Virus record (IMG/VR): IMGVR_UViG_3300044679_000032 | Coordinates: 1-40,417 of that record | DNA from: a virus | Length of the DNA stretch: 40,417 bases | Strand: one strand, 5' to 3' | Shown: piece after piece, positions 24,253-30,411 of the stretch | Position numbering within the stretch: position 1 is the stretch's first letter | How the letters are laid out: every line of letters begins with the position of its first letter | Position numbers and translations under genes: made by a program | Notes under the pieces: model-generated | The model's input: only the letters and a program-made list of their open reading frames with translations | What the model was told of the DNA's origin: nothing | The model's database searches: none

Positions 24253-24489
24253 TTACTGGGTTATGGGCGACGCTGGCGTCGCCGGGGTAGGGTTTGCCGG
24301 TGGGTCCACCGGAAGCTGGTGCTTCATTGAACTCGTGAACATCTGCACGCCCGCGCCCATCACGCCCGCCGCAATGCCCACGTCAATGCCGGCCTTATGA
24401 AACGCGAGAATGAACGCGCCGCCGCTCATGATCACCAGGAACGCCCACACCTGCGAGTTGATGGAATTGAGTGCTGCGATCAGTTTCAT
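24253..24489 (-). CDS. Holin-like membrane protein
   Basis: 78 residues, start with GAGGGATCGACAG upstream. Two hydrophobic segments at about 14-30 (VWAFLVIMSGGAFILAF) and 37-52 (VGIAAGVMGAGVQMF), then a Pro/Thr-rich tail. Size and topology fit a class II holin. It is placed just upstream of the other lysis genes. Identity is inferred from topology and context only. Confidence 0.65.
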   Translation of the reverse strand: MKLIAALNSINSQVWAFLVIMSGGAFILAFHKAGIDVGIAAGVMGAGVQMFTSSMKHQLPVDPPANPTPATPASPITQ

Positions 24490-24505
24490 CTGTCGATCCC
24501 TCGCT

Positions 24506-24748
24506 TCATGTGGACCTCAACGTCTTGTCGTAGGTTGCTCGCGCTGCACTGTAGCCGTCTTTCCACGCCTCCAGTTTGGCGAGAGCCACGTCCTGCGCCC
24601 CGAGGTGCTTCTCTGTTTCCTTATGCAACTCGTCGTGATCGTCAAGGCGCCGGCCATGCTCGCGAATGACTGCGAGATAACCGCCAAGCAAGATCAAGCC
24701 AGTCAACAAACTGATTAAGGCCGGGGCCCAGGCCGCCCAGTCAATCAC
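24506..24748 (-). CDS. Single-TM protein of the lysis block (XhlA/spanin-like topology)
   Basis: 80 residues from a GTG overlapping the previous stop (GTGA). Residues about 8-26 are a membrane segment (APALISLLTGLILLGGYLAV); the remainder is charged and coiled-coil-prone (REHGRRLDDHDELHKETEKHL). This layout fits an XhlA-like accessory holin or an inner-membrane spanin. No Rz1-like lipoprotein is visible nearby. Confidence 0.55.
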   Translation of the reverse strand: MIDWAAWAPALISLLTGLILLGGYLAVIREHGRRLDDHDELHKETEKHLGAQDVALAKLEAWKDGYSAARATYDKTLRST

Positions 24749-25107
24749 GCCTGCACGGCCCCGGTCGCGAAAAGGTTCGCCGACACCGCCAGCTCCCGCT
24801 CCCGACGATTGCCTGCGATCGATGCGATGCCAGGGGAGTACACCAGGCCGGGCAGCTCAGCGTAGGGCAGTGGCTCACGCATCTGGGCCTGCTGGTTGCG
24901 CATGGCGACCGCCTCGGCCAACGTCACGCTGCGAATCGAAACGCCTTTCTCGACCCACATAGCCGCGCAATTCTCGATCGCGCGTTCGGCCTGCGCCGGC
25001 TTCAGCTGGAACCCGCTCGTGATGTTCAGAATGCGACGCGCTCTCCCGCTCACTCTGCTCCTGCCCGCAACGCGGGTCAAATTGAACACACGATGGCTTT
25101 TTGTCAT
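24745..25107 (-). CDS. Hypothetical protein, first gene after the regulatory gap
   Basis: About 120 residues from the ATG at 25107; an upstream GTG at 25152 would add 15 residues. Basic N-terminus (SHRVFNLTRVAGRSRVSGRARRIL), then helix-rich sequence (KPAQAERAIENCAAMWVEKGVSIRSVTLAEAVAMRN) and a short C-terminal domain. It overlaps the lysis TM gene by four bases. No family recognised. Confidence 0.55.
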   Translation of the reverse strand: MTKSHRVFNLTRVAGRSRVSGRARRILNITSGFQLKPAQAERAIENCAAMWVEKGVSIRSVTLAEAVAMRNQQAQMREPLPYAELPGLVYSPGIASIAGNRRERELAVSANLFATGAVQA

Positions 25108-25243
25108 TTCAGGGTACCCAGACTTATCGGAGCCTGGAGCCGTTCCAAACACACCAAAGGACCTTATCTTTTCTTATCTATCGGCCGCTTTTCCAGGCCG
25201 CGCGGTGCGCTTTGGGCTTAGTGTTTGTCCAGTTGCAAATCTA
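25108..25243 (-). promoter_or_regulatory. AT-richer gap between the XRE gene and the late genes
   Basis: This 136-base stretch is clearly lower in GC than its neighbours, with TTGCAACTGG and GATAGATAAGAAAAGATAAGG on the minus strand. It is the obvious place for the promoter of the lysis, terminase and structural genes. I find no strong consensus pair. A 28-codon basic reading frame (25174-25260) is present but too weak to call. Confidence 0.35.
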
Positions 25244-25501
25244 TTACGCCTTTTTCTCATTGCAAGCGGGTGCCATGATATCTGTTAGCAAGTCAGATAC
25301 CGGCACACCGAGGGCGACCGCGATCCGCGCGAGCCAGAAGGGCGGACACCTGTACGCGCCCGACTCGTAGTATCCGATCGATGAAGAGGTGGTCCCCACA
25401 GCACGCGAGAGAGCAGCCTGCGTCAGATGCTTGGCCTTCCGCGCCCTCGCGATCCGCGCGCCCAGGGCAGTGTTATAGCCAGACTCCACCGCGTCTATCA
25501 T
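25244..25501 (-). CDS. XRE/Cro-CI-like HTH regulator
   Basis: 85 residues from the ATG at 25501 with AAGGAG upstream; a longer in-frame start at 25612 reads antisense-like. Residues about 13-65 form a classic XRE HTH (ALGARIARARKAKHL, TQAALSRAVGTTSSSIGYYESGAYRCP, LARIAVALGVPVSDLL). There is no peptidase or oligomerisation domain. It may regulate the late promoter directly downstream, or act as a Cro-like early repressor. It is coupled to the preceding gene by TGATG. Confidence 0.8.
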   Translation of the reverse strand: MIDAVESGYNTALGARIARARKAKHLTQAALSRAVGTTSSSIGYYESGAYRCPPFWLARIAVALGVPVSDLLTDIMAPACNEKKA

Positions 25502-25794
25502 CAGGCTCTCCTTCCCGCCAGCTTCACCATCTTCGACACGACGCCGGGCACTTCCTCGCCGCAGCTCGTCGGCAGCCTTCGCCCATTCGGGCCAAAGCCA
25601 GGCTCCCACCACACCACGTCGCGCGGATTGACCAGCTCAAGCAACCCTTCGCGTCTCTCCCACGCCACGCGGATCGCGCGGCTCCCGTCTTCGCTCAGCG
25701 CCGAGCACGCCAGCGCCTGGTTGTGTTCATCGAGCGGCTGCGCCGGCTTCAACGCGCCCCGCTGCAGCGATGCAATTGCCACAAATCTCGTCAT
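25501..25794 (-). CDS. Hypothetical protein
   Basis: 97 residues from the ATG at 25794, which overlaps the stop of the wHTH gene by four bases. It is Arg/Glu/Trp-rich with FVAIASLQRGALKPAQP and NPRDVVWWEPGFGPNG segments. No family recognised. Its place between a replication-type wHTH gene and an XRE gene suggests an early function. Confidence 0.55.
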   Translation of the reverse strand: MTRFVAIASLQRGALKPAQPLDEHNQALACSALSEDGSRAIRVAWERREGLLELVNPRDVVWWEPGFGPNGRRLPTSCGEEVPGVVSKMVKLAGRRA

Positions 25795-26618
25795 GCCCGC
25801 GTTCCCTTCCTCCGCCGAACCACGCGCGTCGTCACGCCCTCGCCATACCATCGCGCAACGATGCGCGCCCACGTCTTCCCGTACTTCGCCAGGCCCAGCT
25901 CTGTCGCGGCCGCGTCCAGTGAATCGAGTTCAAGCACCGCACGCCCCGGCCCGTCCCGTGAAAATCCACTCACCGCGAGATCGCTGAAGGCGTACTTTTG
26001 CCACTCGCTGAAGCCGCCGGCCAGGTCGCGGCGCTGACCTCTCGGCCGATCGTTCAGCAGGTGCGCCTTCAGCGCAGCATGCGCCGCGGTAAAAACCATT
26101 CCCGCTCGCCGCGTGTCCCCGTCTGCGATCGCAAACGATCGTTCCTCGCACGGCACCCCCTCGCTGGGCGAGGGGGTAGGGGGAGTGGGTAGCTTTTGTT
26201 TCTGTTCCTGTTCCCGTTTATCTAATGCGCTACCACCACAGCCCTCCTTCTGTCCCCCTTCTGTCCCCCTTTTGCCCTCCTTTCGGTTCAAAAGAAGGGG
26301 GACACACTGTCCCCCTTTCTCAATCCGGTCCAGTTCGCAAAAAAGATAGAAGGTGAGGCTCCCCCGGCCCTGCGTTTCAGGGCGCACGCGCTCGATCACG
26401 CCCTTACGCTCAAGGTTCGCGAGATGCCGCCGACAGGCACGCTCGTCCATCATCGACTCGGCCGCGAGCGATGCCACGCTGGGGAACGTGCGCGCGTTCA
26501 GTTTGTCCTGGTGGTAGTCGGCCAAGGCGTAGGCCACAAGCTTCTCGAGCTGCGAGATCGTCTCTCCGTTGGGGCAGAGCCGTAGATCCTTCACGTACAA
26601 CGTTGCCCGATGGCTCAT
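25791..26618 (-). CDS. wHTH protein, likely replication initiator (lambda O / HTH_36 type)
   Basis: 275 residues from the ATG at 26618 (GGGGGAGAG upstream). Residues about 20-90 are a winged helix with the HTH_36 layout: LEKLVAYALADYHQ, TFPSVASLAAESMMDERACRRHLANLERKGVIERV, then a beta wing. A low-complexity Lys/Glu/Gln/Pro-rich linker (about 110-160) leads to a C-terminal domain of 110 residues (SEWQKYAF, ATELGLAKYGKTWARIVARWYG). This two-domain build is typical of phage O-like replication initiators, which bind the origin and recruit host helicase. No phage helicase or loader is found nearby. Confidence 0.65.
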   Translation of the reverse strand: MSHRATLYVKDLRLCPNGETISQLEKLVAYALADYHQDKLNARTFPSVASLAAESMMDERACRRHLANLERKGVIERVRPETQGRGSLTFYLFCELDRIEKGGQCVPLLLNRKEGKRGTEGGQKEGCGGSALDKREQEQKQKLPTPPTPSPSEGVPCEERSFAIADGDTRRAGMVFTAAHAALKAHLLNDRPRGQRRDLAGGFSEWQKYAFSDLAVSGFSRDGPGRAVLELDSLDAAATELGLAKYGKTWARIVARWYGEGVTTRVVRRRKGTRA

Positions 26619-26744
26619 CGCGCAGCTCTCCCCCACCCGCGATGAGCCGCGTTCCTTCGTCCCTCGTTCCTGCGTTCAAGCACAGTGCTTTCCCCCTGCG
26701 CCGCGTTCCATCTCGCGCAGCGTCGTTGTTCTCAGTTGGTGCTG

Positions 26745-27737
26745 CTAAGCTCTTGGCGTCGTCAGCGCGGCGCGCAACGCGGCCGCCAGCTGCGGAGCGC
26801 TCAATCCCGTCACGATCGACATCAGCTCGCCATGCGTCAATTCCAGCGCCAGCGTCACACGGTCCCCCAGCATGGGCGCGTGCTGCAGATGCGCACCGCT
26901 GACCGGCTCGATCCGCGCGGCCGGCATGATACTCACGCTTGCCGCCGGGCCGTTGGCCGTCTGTGACGCCTTGTACTCCGGCACAGCTGCGATGCGGTGC
27001 TTTTTTACGCGGGCGGCCAGCTTCAGATACTTTTTCAAGTCACTTACATTGAGACCGCGGCGGATTTTGCTGATCGTCGGCGGGCTGAGGTTGTATTGCT
27101 TTTCAAGCTCGCGGTTAGTCACATCTGCGGGCGCGGAGCGGATCGCCTCGCGGATTTCATCGGGTACACGCTTCGGCATTAACTTCTCCCTCTCTCTTTC
27201 GCTTTCCGCCTGATCGCTCGCATCCGCGATCAAGTCGATCATCTCCGGCCCCATCGAGGCCTCCGCCGGCATCACCACTTCCACGCCGCGAATCGTCTGC
27301 AACCTCGGCCGTTCGCGGTTCGCTTTCCTGGTCGCCGCCGCGGCGCGCGCCTGGCGCTCCGTATCCTGCGCCAGCTCATGCATCCGCGCGATCTGCAGCC
27401 CCTGCAGCTTCAGCGGCACGGCCGGCGGCGCTTCCATGATCGTGCGCGGGATGCCCAGCTCCTCCGGCGTGCGGTGCACCACGTCCGCAACAAAGCCAAC
27501 CTCGTGCACTTCGCCCCACACGTTCGGTTCGATTCGAGTGCTGGATGCGTGGCGCCCCTGGCCGGCACATTTCACCGCCGCGCACGGTTCGCCGTCTGCG
27601 CACGCCAGGCACATCGGCACATCCCGGACCAGCTGCTCGCCCTCGCGCTCGATCGCCTGCGGTGCGAACAGCACCGCCTCGCAGCGGTGGCCAAGACTCC
27701 GGCATTCGACGCACGCCGTGCCCCGTGCAGGCCTCAC
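26745..27737 (-). CDS. Cys-rich N-terminus plus HTH protein, putative regulator
   Basis: 330 residues from a GTG at 27737 with AGGAG seven bases upstream. The N-terminal 57 residues hold two Cys clusters (C9, C12, C19; C43, C46, C52, C57), a probable zinc site. A long charged linker covers about 110-190. Residues about 200-240 contain an HTH (VTNRELEKQYNLSPPTISKIRRGL). The C-terminus is helical. It is probably a DNA-binding regulator of the early region; no family is recognised across its length. Start overlaps the previous stop by GTGA. Confidence 0.6.
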   Translation of the reverse strand: MRPARGTACVECRSLGHRCEAVLFAPQAIEREGEQLVRDVPMCLACADGEPCAAVKCAGQGRHASSTRIEPNVWGEVHEVGFVADVVHRTPEELGIPRTIMEAPPAVPLKLQGLQIARMHELAQDTERQARAAAATRKANRERPRLQTIRGVEVVMPAEASMGPEMIDLIADASDQAESEREREKLMPKRVPDEIREAIRSAPADVTNRELEKQYNLSPPTISKIRRGLNVSDLKKYLKLAARVKKHRIAAVPEYKASQTANGPAASVSIMPAARIEPVSGAHLQHAPMLGDRVTLALELTHGELMSIVTGLSAPQLAAALRAALTTPRA

Positions 27738-28051
27738 GCCGCTTCTCCTGGCTCATTGCGCAGCTCGGCCCAGGAGAGTCCCCAGCTCCGGTCAACCGTC
27801 TCAGAGAGGCCGAGCAGCTCAAGCACCGGCTCCGGCACATAGCGTCTGCGGCAGCGCTTGCGCGCAAACCTTCGCAGCTTCTCGCCGCGCAGATCGCCGC
27901 GGATCGACAGCACCGCAACGGCTTCGTCTTCGGCGATGCCCAGCGCCTTGAGCAGCCGCTCCCACTGCGTCACCCCGTCAAACTCCGGAGCGAAGTCGAG
28001 AGTCCGCTGCCGTTCCGCTATCCTGTGCCACCCGCTCTGACCCGCGCTCAT
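27734..28051 (-). CDS. Hypothetical basic protein behind tandem operators
   Basis: 105 residues from the ATG at 28051 (GGAGGCGG upstream). It is Arg/Leu-rich (RGDLRGEKLRRFARKRCRRRYVPEPVLELLGLSE) with a helical build that could bind nucleic acid. Two 18-bp direct repeats (28070-28105) lie immediately upstream of the ribosome site, so its expression is probably controlled. Its stop overlaps the next GTG. Confidence 0.55.
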   Translation of the reverse strand: MSAGQSGWHRIAERQRTLDFAPEFDGVTQWERLLKALGIAEDEAVAVLSIRGDLRGEKLRRFARKRCRRRYVPEPVLELLGLSETVDRSWGLSWAELRNEPGEAA

Positions 28052-28069
28052 CGTTCGCCCTTGCCGCCT

Positions 28070-28105
28070 CCAAAGATTGGGGAATTCCCAAAGATTGGGG
28101 AACTA
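28070..28105. promoter_or_regulatory. Two tandem operator-like repeats
   Basis: CCAAAGATTGGGGAATTC (28070-28087) is repeated directly at 28088-28105 with three changes at its end. Each unit contains the dyad CCCAA-AGA-TTGGG (the first unit has T for the outer C). A TATAGT element on the minus strand (28102-28107) sits at the upstream edge, so a bound protein would block transcription of 28051-27734. The XRE or HTH proteins nearby are candidates. Confidence 0.5.
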
Positions 28106-28117
28106 TACTTGAGTCCC

Positions 28118-28402
28118 CTACGCTGCTTCGAGCCTTCGCATTTGTTCCGCATCTTCGCGGCTAATGTGTTCCTTCGGCCCACGAACGGCTAAAGCCCCTT
28201 TGAGTGTGAGATAGAACATGCTATCGCCGCCCCAGAGAGGGCCGGTGCGCTCAACGGCGTCACCTTCAGCCACCATCGCCTGCCACTCTGGATAATCGGC
28301 GCTCCCTGGGCCAGTGCAAAAACGGTTGCGATAGGATGTGTTCTGCTTATTGGGCAACCCCAGCGCGTGGCGTGCGAGTTTCGTTTGTGCTTCAGTCATC
28401 AT
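28118..28402 (-). CDS. Conserved phage hypothetical protein
   Basis: 94 residues; two adjacent ATG codons (28402, 28399) follow GGAGGGGA and the second is better spaced. The pattern LARHALGLPNKQNTSYRNRF, GPGSADYPEWQAMVAEGDAV and GGDSMFYLTLKGALAV is familiar from small phage and prophage proteins. Role unknown. The gene is flanked on both sides by copies of the AATTCCCAAAGATTG repeat. Confidence 0.65.
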   Translation of the reverse strand: MMTEAQTKLARHALGLPNKQNTSYRNRFCTGPGSADYPEWQAMVAEGDAVERTGPLWGGDSMFYLTLKGALAVRGPKEHISREDAEQMRRLEAA

Positions 28403-28417
28403 TCCCCTCCGAGGGAG

Positions 28418-29422
28418 TCAAGTGTAATTCCCAAAGATTGCACCAGCCAGGCCCGTGTTGGGACATTCGCGCCACTCGCGCCCATCGAGAATCGCGCCAG
28501 CCGCATGCTTACCAACCTTCATGAATCGCTCCTGTTGTCCATCGAGCGGCTCGTCAAGGGAGATCGCCGGCACCCACTCGCCCCACTGCTTAAAGAAAAA
28601 ATCCACGCCGGCCGCCCGGCATTGGTCCCTCAGCGAGCGCGCCCACTCCAGATGCATCGGTCGCGCATGCGGCCCGCTCTCCCCGCCGACGATCACCCAG
28701 TCGAGCTTCGTCGGGATCTCAGCGCCCGCGTCGACGCCGGCGTTACTCAGCGCGTTGAGATGGCGCCCAATACCGCTCGCACTTGGCAGCGCTTCCAGAT
28801 CAATCAGCCCCAAAAGCGGCTCGGCTGAGATAAAGCGCACAGCCGCCGGCGTCTGCAGCAGTAGCGGAATCCGCTCGTCCGCAGCCCTCTGATTCTCCAC
28901 GCTCACGCCGAGCCATACATTGGGAAGCATGTAGTCCGTCGTCATGCGAGGTAGACCGAGTGACTCTTCATGCCTATCTGCCTGCCAGACCTGTGCCTTG
29001 CCTCTCAGAACGCGCAGCGGGGTATCGCTATCACTTAGGTAAGCCAGCATCCGCTCGGGGCGTTTAGTGAGCACCTGAAACGCATGCTGCGGGCACAGCG
29101 CCATCACCGCGAAAATCCTGTCGCGCAGCTCGTCGCTCACGTTCTCGTGAAACAAATCGCTCATGGAGTTGACAAACACGCGTCGCGGCGATCGCCAACT
29201 CAGCGGCTGCAGCAACTGCCGCGTCTCCTTGATCACGCCGGTCCACACCGAGCGCCCGTTCACAATCTGCGTCAGGCCGCTATAGACCGTCGGCTTACCC
29301 TGGCCAAATCGCCCGGCGATCGTCTCCGCGTAGCAGTTGCGGCAGCCCTCGCTGACCCGCGAGCAGCCCAGAATCGGATTCCACGTCGCGTCGGTCCACT
29401 CGATCCCCGTCTTCGCACCCAT
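28418..29422 (-). CDS. Phage Gp37/Gp68 family protein (DUF5131, radical-SAM-like)
   Basis: 334 residues from the ATG at 29422, in a TGATG overlap with the previous tiny gene. The N-terminus has the family signature GIEWTDATWNPILGC followed by SEGCRNCYAE: Cys20, Cys27 and Cys30 (C-x6-C-x2-C), a candidate 4Fe-4S site. Also visible: RVFVNSMSDLFHE, FQVLTKRPERM, PNVWLGVSVENQ, FISAEPLLG and DWVIVGGESGPHARPMH. The family is common in phages and prophages and resembles radical SAM enzymes; its substrate is unsettled. It may modify nucleic acid or protect phage DNA. Confidence 0.85.
   Translation of the reverse strand: MGAKTGIEWTDATWNPILGCSRVSEGCRNCYAETIAGRFGQGKPTVYSGLTQIVNGRSVWTGVIKETRQLLQPLSWRSPRRVFVNSMSDLFHENVSDELRDRIFAVMALCPQHAFQVLTKRPERMLAYLSDSDTPLRVLRGKAQVWQADRHEESLGLPRMTTDYMLPNVWLGVSVENQRAADERIPLLLQTPAAVRFISAEPLLGLIDLEALPSASGIGRHLNALSNAGVDAGAEIPTKLDWVIVGGESGPHARPMHLEWARSLRDQCRAAGVDFFFKQWGEWVPAISLDEPLDGQQERFMKVGKHAAGAILDGREWRECPNTGLAGAIFGNYT
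28426..28440. repeat. Third copy of the AATTCCCAAAGATTG repeat
   Basis: An exact 15-base copy of the sequence at 28083-28097, but with the dyad cut short (CCCAAAGATTG followed by CACC). It lies over the last codons of the Gp37/Gp68 gene. It may be a half-operator, or a duplication left at the border of the 28118-28402 gene. Confidence 0.5.
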
Positions 29423-29550
29423 CAGCCTCTCCCATCCACACAGACCACCCACGGCCCCAAAAATACGAGCAGCTGCCCCTGCTCAAAATACAAACCCAAT
29501 GCCACGCCCGCAGCGAACTCGCCCAGGATCCTCAGCCGCCCGATCTTCAT
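29422..29550 (-). CDS. Small hydrophobic protein (42 residues)
   Basis: A reading frame below usual size cut-offs: ATG at 29550 preceded by GAGGGGGAAACG, stop TGA overlapping the Gp37/Gp68 ATG. The product (MKIGRLRILGEFAAGVALGL, then FEQGQLLVFLGPWVV) is hydrophobic with a basic N-terminus and could be membrane-inserted. The good ribosome site and two overlaps support translation. Confidence 0.55.
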   Translation of the reverse strand: MKIGRLRILGEFAAGVALGLYFEQGQLLVFLGPWVVCVDGRG

Positions 29551-29681
29551 CGTTTCCCCCTCTTGCCATGGAAATCGCCGATCGCGCCGAGCACACAGAA
29601 AAAGAGAATCAGCAGCACCGCGTAGGCTGGCCCTCCGATGGTCACCACTTCGCGCACAATCATTCGCGCAGCATCAATCAC
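29547..29681 (-). CDS. Small single-TM protein (44 residues)
   Basis: GTG at 29681 preceded by AAGAGGTGACG; the stop overlaps the next ATG by four bases (ATGA). The product has a membrane segment at about 19-34 (AYAVLLILFFCVLGAIG) and a basic C-terminus (HGKRGKR). Together with the next tiny gene it forms a coupled pair in front of the Gp37/Gp68 gene. It may be a membrane-targeted accessory peptide. Confidence 0.5.
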   Translation of the reverse strand: MIDAARMIVREVVTIGGPAYAVLLILFFCVLGAIGDFHGKRGKR

Positions 29682-29717
29682 CCGTCACCTCTTCAGCGTT
29701 CGCCGTGCGCGCAGCAC

Positions 29718-29984
29718 TCATTCCCGGTTCTCCCCCATCTCGAGCCGCGCGGCTGTCTTCTTTTCTGCCCGCGCCTGGTCAACCCGCTCCGACAATCGGT
29801 GAATGTAGTCGACGACCAGGCCTTCGGCGTCGTCCGGCTTACACCGCGGATCGACCGCAAACACTGAATCATGTGGCCGAATCACCAACACACAGATCGC
29901 GTCCGAGCTCTTGCGCAGATACTCCGCGTAGCCTGCAACGGTGCCCGTGCGCGTCCAGTCCCTCGGCTTCACATTGGCGCTCAC
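29718..29984 (-). CDS. Hypothetical protein
   Basis: 88 residues from a GTG at 29984 (GCGGAGTTTGAGTT upstream). It contains DAICVLVIRPHDSVFAVDPRC and a helical Glu/Arg-rich C-terminus (DYIHRLSERVDQARAEKKTAARLEMGENRE), perhaps a small alpha/beta domain. No family recognised. Confidence 0.55.
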   Translation of the reverse strand: MSANVKPRDWTRTGTVAGYAEYLRKSSDAICVLVIRPHDSVFAVDPRCKPDDAEGLVVDYIHRLSERVDQARAEKKTAARLEMGENRE

Positions 29985-30051
29985 AACTCAAACTCCGCAC
30001 GGCGCCGAAGGAAGCGCCGCGGAGTCTGAGAGCGAGTGGCCATCGGCTTCG

Positions 30052-30354
30052 TCAGTCGGCCACGGGGCGCGCGCCCCAGTCGGTGTTTTCCTGCTGGATC
30101 GTCACGCTATATTCTCCGGGAGGCACGACGTGCGCCTTGTGCTCCTGGTGAACGAGTGAGACGTCGCCAGGCTCACCCAGCACTCGGACGTAGGTGTTGC
30201 CGTCTTCGCCTTCGTACATCTCGACGCGATCGGCGACGTCGACTTCTGCGACGTTCGACATGAAGCTGTGATGGTGCCCGGTCACTTCGCCGAGCGCCAC
30301 AGGGCGAAGCTTGACGCGCTTCGCATTAGCGGGAATGGTGTTTTCTTGAATCAT
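30052..30354 (-). CDS. Small GEVTGHHH / QEHKAHVVPPGEY-type partner protein
   Basis: 100 residues from the ATG at 30354 (AAAGGATCCTCC upstream). It holds LRPVALGEVTGHHHSF, then YEGEDGNTYVRVLG, then LVHQEHKAHVVPPGEYSVTIQQE. I recognise this as a small beta-rich protein that occurs beside DUF6745-type proteins in bacteria and phages, and here the next gene upstream (30412-31950) has that C-terminal domain. The pair is likely to work together; the role is unknown. Confidence 0.7.
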   Translation of the reverse strand: MIQENTIPANAKRVKLRPVALGEVTGHHHSFMSNVAEVDVADRVEMYEGEDGNTYVRVLGEPGDVSLVHQEHKAHVVPPGEYSVTIQQENTDWGARPVAD

Positions 30355-30411
30355 TGGAGGATCCTTTCGGGGTTGATGGTTGAGGTTGAGCGCCGTCGCG
30401 ACAGCGCGAGG

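Noticed and set aside
25174-25260. 28-codon basic peptide frame
   Set aside because: No convincing ribosome site; overlaps the XRE stop.
29084-30151. 355-residue plus-strand frame, checked as a possible integrase
   Set aside because: No recombinase R-H-R-Y motifs; Arg/Ser/Pro-rich shadow of the Gp37/Gp68 region.
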